Assembly: GCF_030150155.1 (NCBI RefSeq)
Contig: NZ_JASLGR010000058.1
Location: 1-64,000 of the forward strand
Source of the DNA: Nocardioides sp.
GTDB lineage: Bacteria; Actinomycetota; Actinomycetes; Propionibacteriales; Nocardioidaceae
DNA length: 64,000 bases
Direction of reading: 5' to 3'
Part shown: positions 61,213 through 64,000 of the stretch, in pieces
Position numbering within the stretch: position 1 is the stretch's first letter
How the letters are laid out: each line of letters opens with the position of its first letter
Made by a program: the position numbers and the translations under genes
The notes under the pieces: model-generated
Told to the model about the DNA's origin: nothing
The model's input: the letters and a program-made list of their open reading frames with translations, nothing else
Databases searched by the model: none

Positions 61213-63311
61213 TTGCGTACCTCCGAAAGGGTTGCATGGGCAGCGGAGACCACGGCGTCAGCGGTGAAGCCGAACTCCTGGAAGAGAGTCCCGGCACTGG
61301 CCGAGGCGCCGAAGTGGTCGATGGAGATGATCTGGCCGGCGTCGCCGACGAACTCGCGCCAGCCCTGCTTGACGCCCGCCTCGATCGAGACACGGGCCTT
61401 GACGCTGGGCGGGAGGACCTCGTCGCGGTAGGACTGCGGCTGCTCCTCGAACCACTCCACACAGGGCATCGAGACGACCCGGGCACCGATGCCCTCGGCA
61501 GCCAGGGTCTCACGCGCCGTGACGGCGTACTGGACCTCGGAGCCGGTGGCGAGCAGGACCACGTCGACGGAGTCGGTCGGGGTGTCGAGCAGCACGTAGC
61601 CGCCCTGGGCGACGCCCTCCACGCCGGCGAAGCCGTCGGCGCCGCGGGGGAAGGTGGGCAGGTTCTGCCGGCTCAGGATGAGCGCCGTCGGGCGATCGGT
61701 GTGGCGCAGCGCCTGGAGCCACGCGGCGGCGGTCTCGTTGGCGTCGGCGGGACGGACGATGTCGATGCCGGGCATCGCGCGCAGCGACGCCAGGTGCTCG
61801 ATGGGCTGGTGGGTCGGGCCGTCCTCACCCAGGCCGATGGAGTCGTGCGTCCAGACGTAGATCACCGGGATCTTCGACAGCGCCGCGACGCGGACGGCAC
61901 CGCGCATGTAGTCCGAGAAGGTGAAGAACGTGCCACCGAAGACACGGGTGTTGCCGTGCACCTGGATGCCGTTCATGATCGCGCCCATGCCGTGCTCGCG
62001 GATGCCGAAGTGCAGCACGCGGCCCGCCAGCGGGTCGCCGTTCCACTCGTGGGTGGAGCGCTCGAACGGCACGAAACTCGGCACGCCGGCGATGGTGGTG
62101 TTGTTCGAGCCGGCCAGGTCGGCCGAGCCGCCCCACAGCTCGGGCATCAAGGGAGCGATCGCGTTGATCACCTTGCCCGAGGCGGCGCGGGAGGCCAGGC
62201 CCTTCGCGTCGGCCTCGAAGACCGGCAGGGCGTCCTCGATGCCCTCAGGCAGCGCCAGCTCGCTGGTGCGCGCCAGCAGGGCATCCAGCTCGGGGTGGGC
62301 GACCTTCCAGGCCTCGTACTGCTCGGTCCAGGCAGCCTCGTAGGCGGCGCCACGCGCGACCAGCTCGCGGGTGTGGGCGAGCACGTCGGCGGGGACCTCG
62401 AAGTGCTGCTCGGGGTCGAACCCGAGGATCTGCTTGGTGAGCTTGATCTCCTCGGCGCCCAGGGCCGAGCCGTGGGCGGCCTCGGTGCCCTGAGCGTTCG
62501 GGGCGGGCCAGGCGATGATCGTCTTGAGCACGATCAGGCTGGGCTTGTCGCTGACGGCGTTCGCGGCGGTGATCGCCTCGTACAGCGCCGGGACGTCCTC
62601 CTCGTAGTGGGTGCCGCCGTGGGTCCAGTCGACCTCGTGGATGTCCCAGCCGTACGCCGCGTAGCGGGCCGCGACATCCTCGGTGAAGGCGATGTTGGTG
62701 TCGCCCTCGATGGAGATCCGGTTGCTGTCGTAGATGACGGTGAGGTTGCCGAGGTTCTGGGTGCCGGCGATCGAGGAGGCCTCGCCGCTGACGCCTTCCT
62801 GCAGGTCGCCGTCACCGGCGAGGCAGTAGATGTGGTGGTCGAAGAGGCTCTGGCCCTCGGGGGCGGTCGCGTCGAACATGCCGCGCTGGCGACGGGCCGC
62901 CATCGCCATGCCGACAGCATTCGCGACGCCCTGGCCGAGCGGGCCGGTGGTCACCTCGACGCCCTTGGTGTGGCCGTACTCCGGGTGACCCGGGGTCAGG
63001 CTGCCCCAGGTGCGCAGCGCCTTGATGTCGTCGAGCTCGAGGCCGAAGCCACCGAGGAAGAGCTGGTTGTACAGCGTGATCGAGCTGTGCCCGATGGAGA
63101 GCACGAAACGGTCCCGGTTGATCCAGGTGGGATCGGCAGGGTTGTGCCGCATCACCTTCTGGAAGAGGAGATACGCCGCGGGCGCCAGGCTCATGGCGGT
63201 ACCGGGGTGACCGTTACCGACTTGTTGCACAGCGTCCATGGCGAGGACACGCACGGTGTCGACCGCCTTCTTGTCAAGGTCAGTCCACTCGAGCGGGGGG
63301 ATGGTCGTCAC
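61209..63311 (-). CDS. tkt: Transketolase
   Basis: 700 residues. ThDP motif GDGDLQEGVSGEASSIAG, HGGTHYEEDVPALYEAI, and the transketolase motif GLGEDGPTHQPIEHL. GTG 63311 (VTTIPPLEW) with GGAAGGAAC upstream; TAGGCT (63350-63345) gives a leader of roughly 27 bases. First gene of the tkt-tal-pgi-pgl operon. Confidence 0.97.
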   Translation of the reverse strand: MTTIPPLEWTDLDKKAVDTVRVLAMDAVQQVGNGHPGTAMSLAPAAYLLFQKVMRHNPADPTWINRDRFVLSIGHSSITLYNQLFLGGFGLELDDIKALRTWGSLTPGHPEYGHTKGVEVTTGPLGQGVANAVGMAMAARRQRGMFDATAPEGQSLFDHHIYCLAGDGDLQEGVSGEASSIAGTQNLGNLTVIYDSNRISIEGDTNIAFTEDVAARYAAYGWDIHEVDWTHGGTHYEEDVPALYEAITAANAVSDKPSLIVLKTIIAWPAPNAQGTEAAHGSALGAEEIKLTKQILGFDPEQHFEVPADVLAHTRELVARGAAYEAAWTEQYEAWKVAHPELDALLARTSELALPEGIEDALPVFEADAKGLASRAASGKVINAIAPLMPELWGGSADLAGSNNTTIAGVPSFVPFERSTHEWNGDPLAGRVLHFGIREHGMGAIMNGIQVHGNTRVFGGTFFTFSDYMRGAVRVAALSKIPVIYVWTHDSIGLGEDGPTHQPIEHLASLRAMPGIDIVRPADANETAAAWLQALRHTDRPTALILSRQNLPTFPRGADGFAGVEGVAQGGYVLLDTPTDSVDVVLLATGSEVQYAVTARETLAAEGIGARVVSMPCVEWFEEQPQSYRDEVLPPSVKARVSIEAGVKQGWREFVGDAGQIISIDHFGASASAGTLFQEFGFTADAVVSAAHATLSEVRK

Positions 63312-63376
63312 GGGGTTCCTTCCGGTTGTCCAACGGCAACTCTGAGCCTACTCACCTTCGGGTCTAGACTCACCCC
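63312..63376. promoter_or_regulatory. Divergent promoter region of tkt and ctaB
   Basis: Plus strand: TAGACT (63365-63370), six bases, GTG 63377, giving a leaderless ctaB. Minus strand: TAGGCT (63350-63345) for tkt. GTCTAGAC (63363-63370) is a palindrome enclosing the ctaB -10. Confidence 0.55.
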
Positions 63377-64000
63377 GTGACCTACGTTGAAGAAGGAGTG
63401 AACTCCTCGCTGTCTTCAGGTCAACCCTCTGGAGCGGGCGCCACGGACGTGGATGCGCAGGCTGCCGGACCGGCCACATGGCGCGACGTCGTCGCGGCGT
63501 ACGTCGGCCTGACCAAGCCCCGCGTCATTGAGTTGCTTCTCCTGACCACCGTGCCCGTGATGTTCTTCGCCGCCCGCGGTGTGCCGGGGCTCTGGCTGGT
63601 CGTCGCCACCGTGGTCGGCGGCACGCTCTCGGCCGGGTCCGCCTCGGTCTTCAACTGCGTGTACGACCGCGACATCGACGAGCAGATGCGCCGGACCCGC
63701 CGTCGGGCGCTGCCGCGACACATCGTCTCGGCCCAGTCGGCACTGGTCTTCGGTGCCGTCCTGGCCGTGATCTCGACGGTCGTGCTGTGGCTGTGGGTGA
63801 ACCCGCTGTCGGCGATCCTCTCGGTGACCGCGAACGCGTTCTACGTCTTCATCTACACGATGCTGCTCAAGCGCCGCACGGCGCAGAACATCGTGTGGGG
63901 CGGGATCGCCGGCTGCTTCCCGACCCTGATCGGGTGGACGGCCGTGACGAACTCGCTGGACTGGGCGCCGGTCGTGCTCTTCATGGTGGTGTTCTTCTGG
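63377..64000 (+). CDS. ctaB: Protoheme IX farnesyltransferase (heme O synthase), 3'-truncated
   Basis: 208 codons are inside the window and no stop is reached. UbiA-family prenyltransferase adding farnesyl to heme B for the heme-copper oxidase. The Asp-rich NCVYDRDIDEQMRRT motif, preceding GLTKPRVIELLLL, and at least four membrane helices are visible. GTG 63377 follows the leaderless promoter; GTG 63398 with AAGGAG upstream is a second possible start. A divergent tkt/ctaB pair is typical of actinobacteria. Confidence 0.93.
   Translation, partial: MTYVEEGVNSSLSSGQPSGAGATDVDAQAAGPATWRDVVAAYVGLTKPRVIELLLLTTVPVMFFAARGVPGLWLVVATVVGGTLSAGSASVFNCVYDRDIDEQMRRTRRRALPRHIVSAQSALVFGAVLAVISTVVLWLWVNPLSAILSVTANAFYVFIYTMLLKRRTAQNIVWGGIAGCFPTLIGWTAVTNSLDWAPVVLFMVVFFW

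Overview
The window is a GC-rich (roughly 70% G+C by eye) chromosomal segment of an actinobacterium, most likely Nocardioides or a close relative in the Propionibacteriales. Pointers are RbpA, WhiA in a uvrC-rapZ-yvcK-whiA operon, DUF3046 beside recA, a ClgR-type regulator after pgsA-cinA, actinobacterial LexA boxes, and very frequent leaderless starts. I find 65 protein genes and no tRNA, rRNA, transposase, prophage or CRISPR array. Coding density is high and no gene-free gap exceeds about 220 bases.

Layout. 1-10.9 kb: RNase J (5' cut), ftsK, a RodZ-like protein, rimO, pgsA, cinA, clgR, DUF3046, recA, recX and a phosphoribosyltransferase. 10.9-12.9 kb: PPK2, a HipA-like kinase and DUF3037. 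12.9-17.7 kb: assimilatory sulfur reduction (sir, cysH, CbiX-like chelatase) on the minus strand and glyA on the plus strand. 17.7-24.4 kb: a tightly coupled, poorly understood minus-strand block (AidB-like dehydrogenase, DUF2804, kinase-aminotransferase fusion, methyltransferase, membrane protein). 24.4-37.4 kb: transporters and stand-alone enzymes (K+ channel, decarboxylase, CDF, Na+/H+ antiporter, MFS, map, GH6, PfkB kinase, desaturase). 37.5-39.1 kb: a clpP pair with a ClgR-like regulator carrying a perfect ClgR box. 39.1-40.1 kb: a metallo-hydrolase and a DUF6966-like gene bounded by a duplicated gene end. 40.2-48.4 kb: uvrA, a Rieske lipoprotein, uvrC, rapZ, yvcK, whiA. 48.6-52.2 kb: gap, pgk, tpiA, secG, rbpA. 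52.2-55.4 kb: an accessory patch with a multidomain sortase-like protein and two low-GC secreted proteins. 55.5-57.7 kb: a Ser/Thr kinase divergent from an ECF sigma factor, then a secreted protein. 57.7-64 kb: pgl, pgi, tal, tkt and the start of ctaB.

How parts work together. The central-carbon blocks cover lower glycolysis and the non-oxidative pentose phosphate pathway. recA and uvrA both carry LexA boxes, so the SOS response links two distant loci. A sigma-R/SigH-like promoter before clgR and a ClgR box before the second regulator suggest a proteostasis cascade.

The strongest non-routine signals are: (i) about 15 genes with a TANNNT element whose first base lies 12-13 bases before the start codon, including three divergent pairs whose two -10 elements overlap or form one palindrome; (ii) a 42-bp imperfect direct repeat showing that the DUF6966-like gene ends in a decayed copy of its neighbour's 3' end; (iii) the kinase-PLP enzyme fusion operon; (iv) a sortase catalytic domain at the end of a long secreted protein; and (v) the ClgR box and regulator next to the clpP pair.
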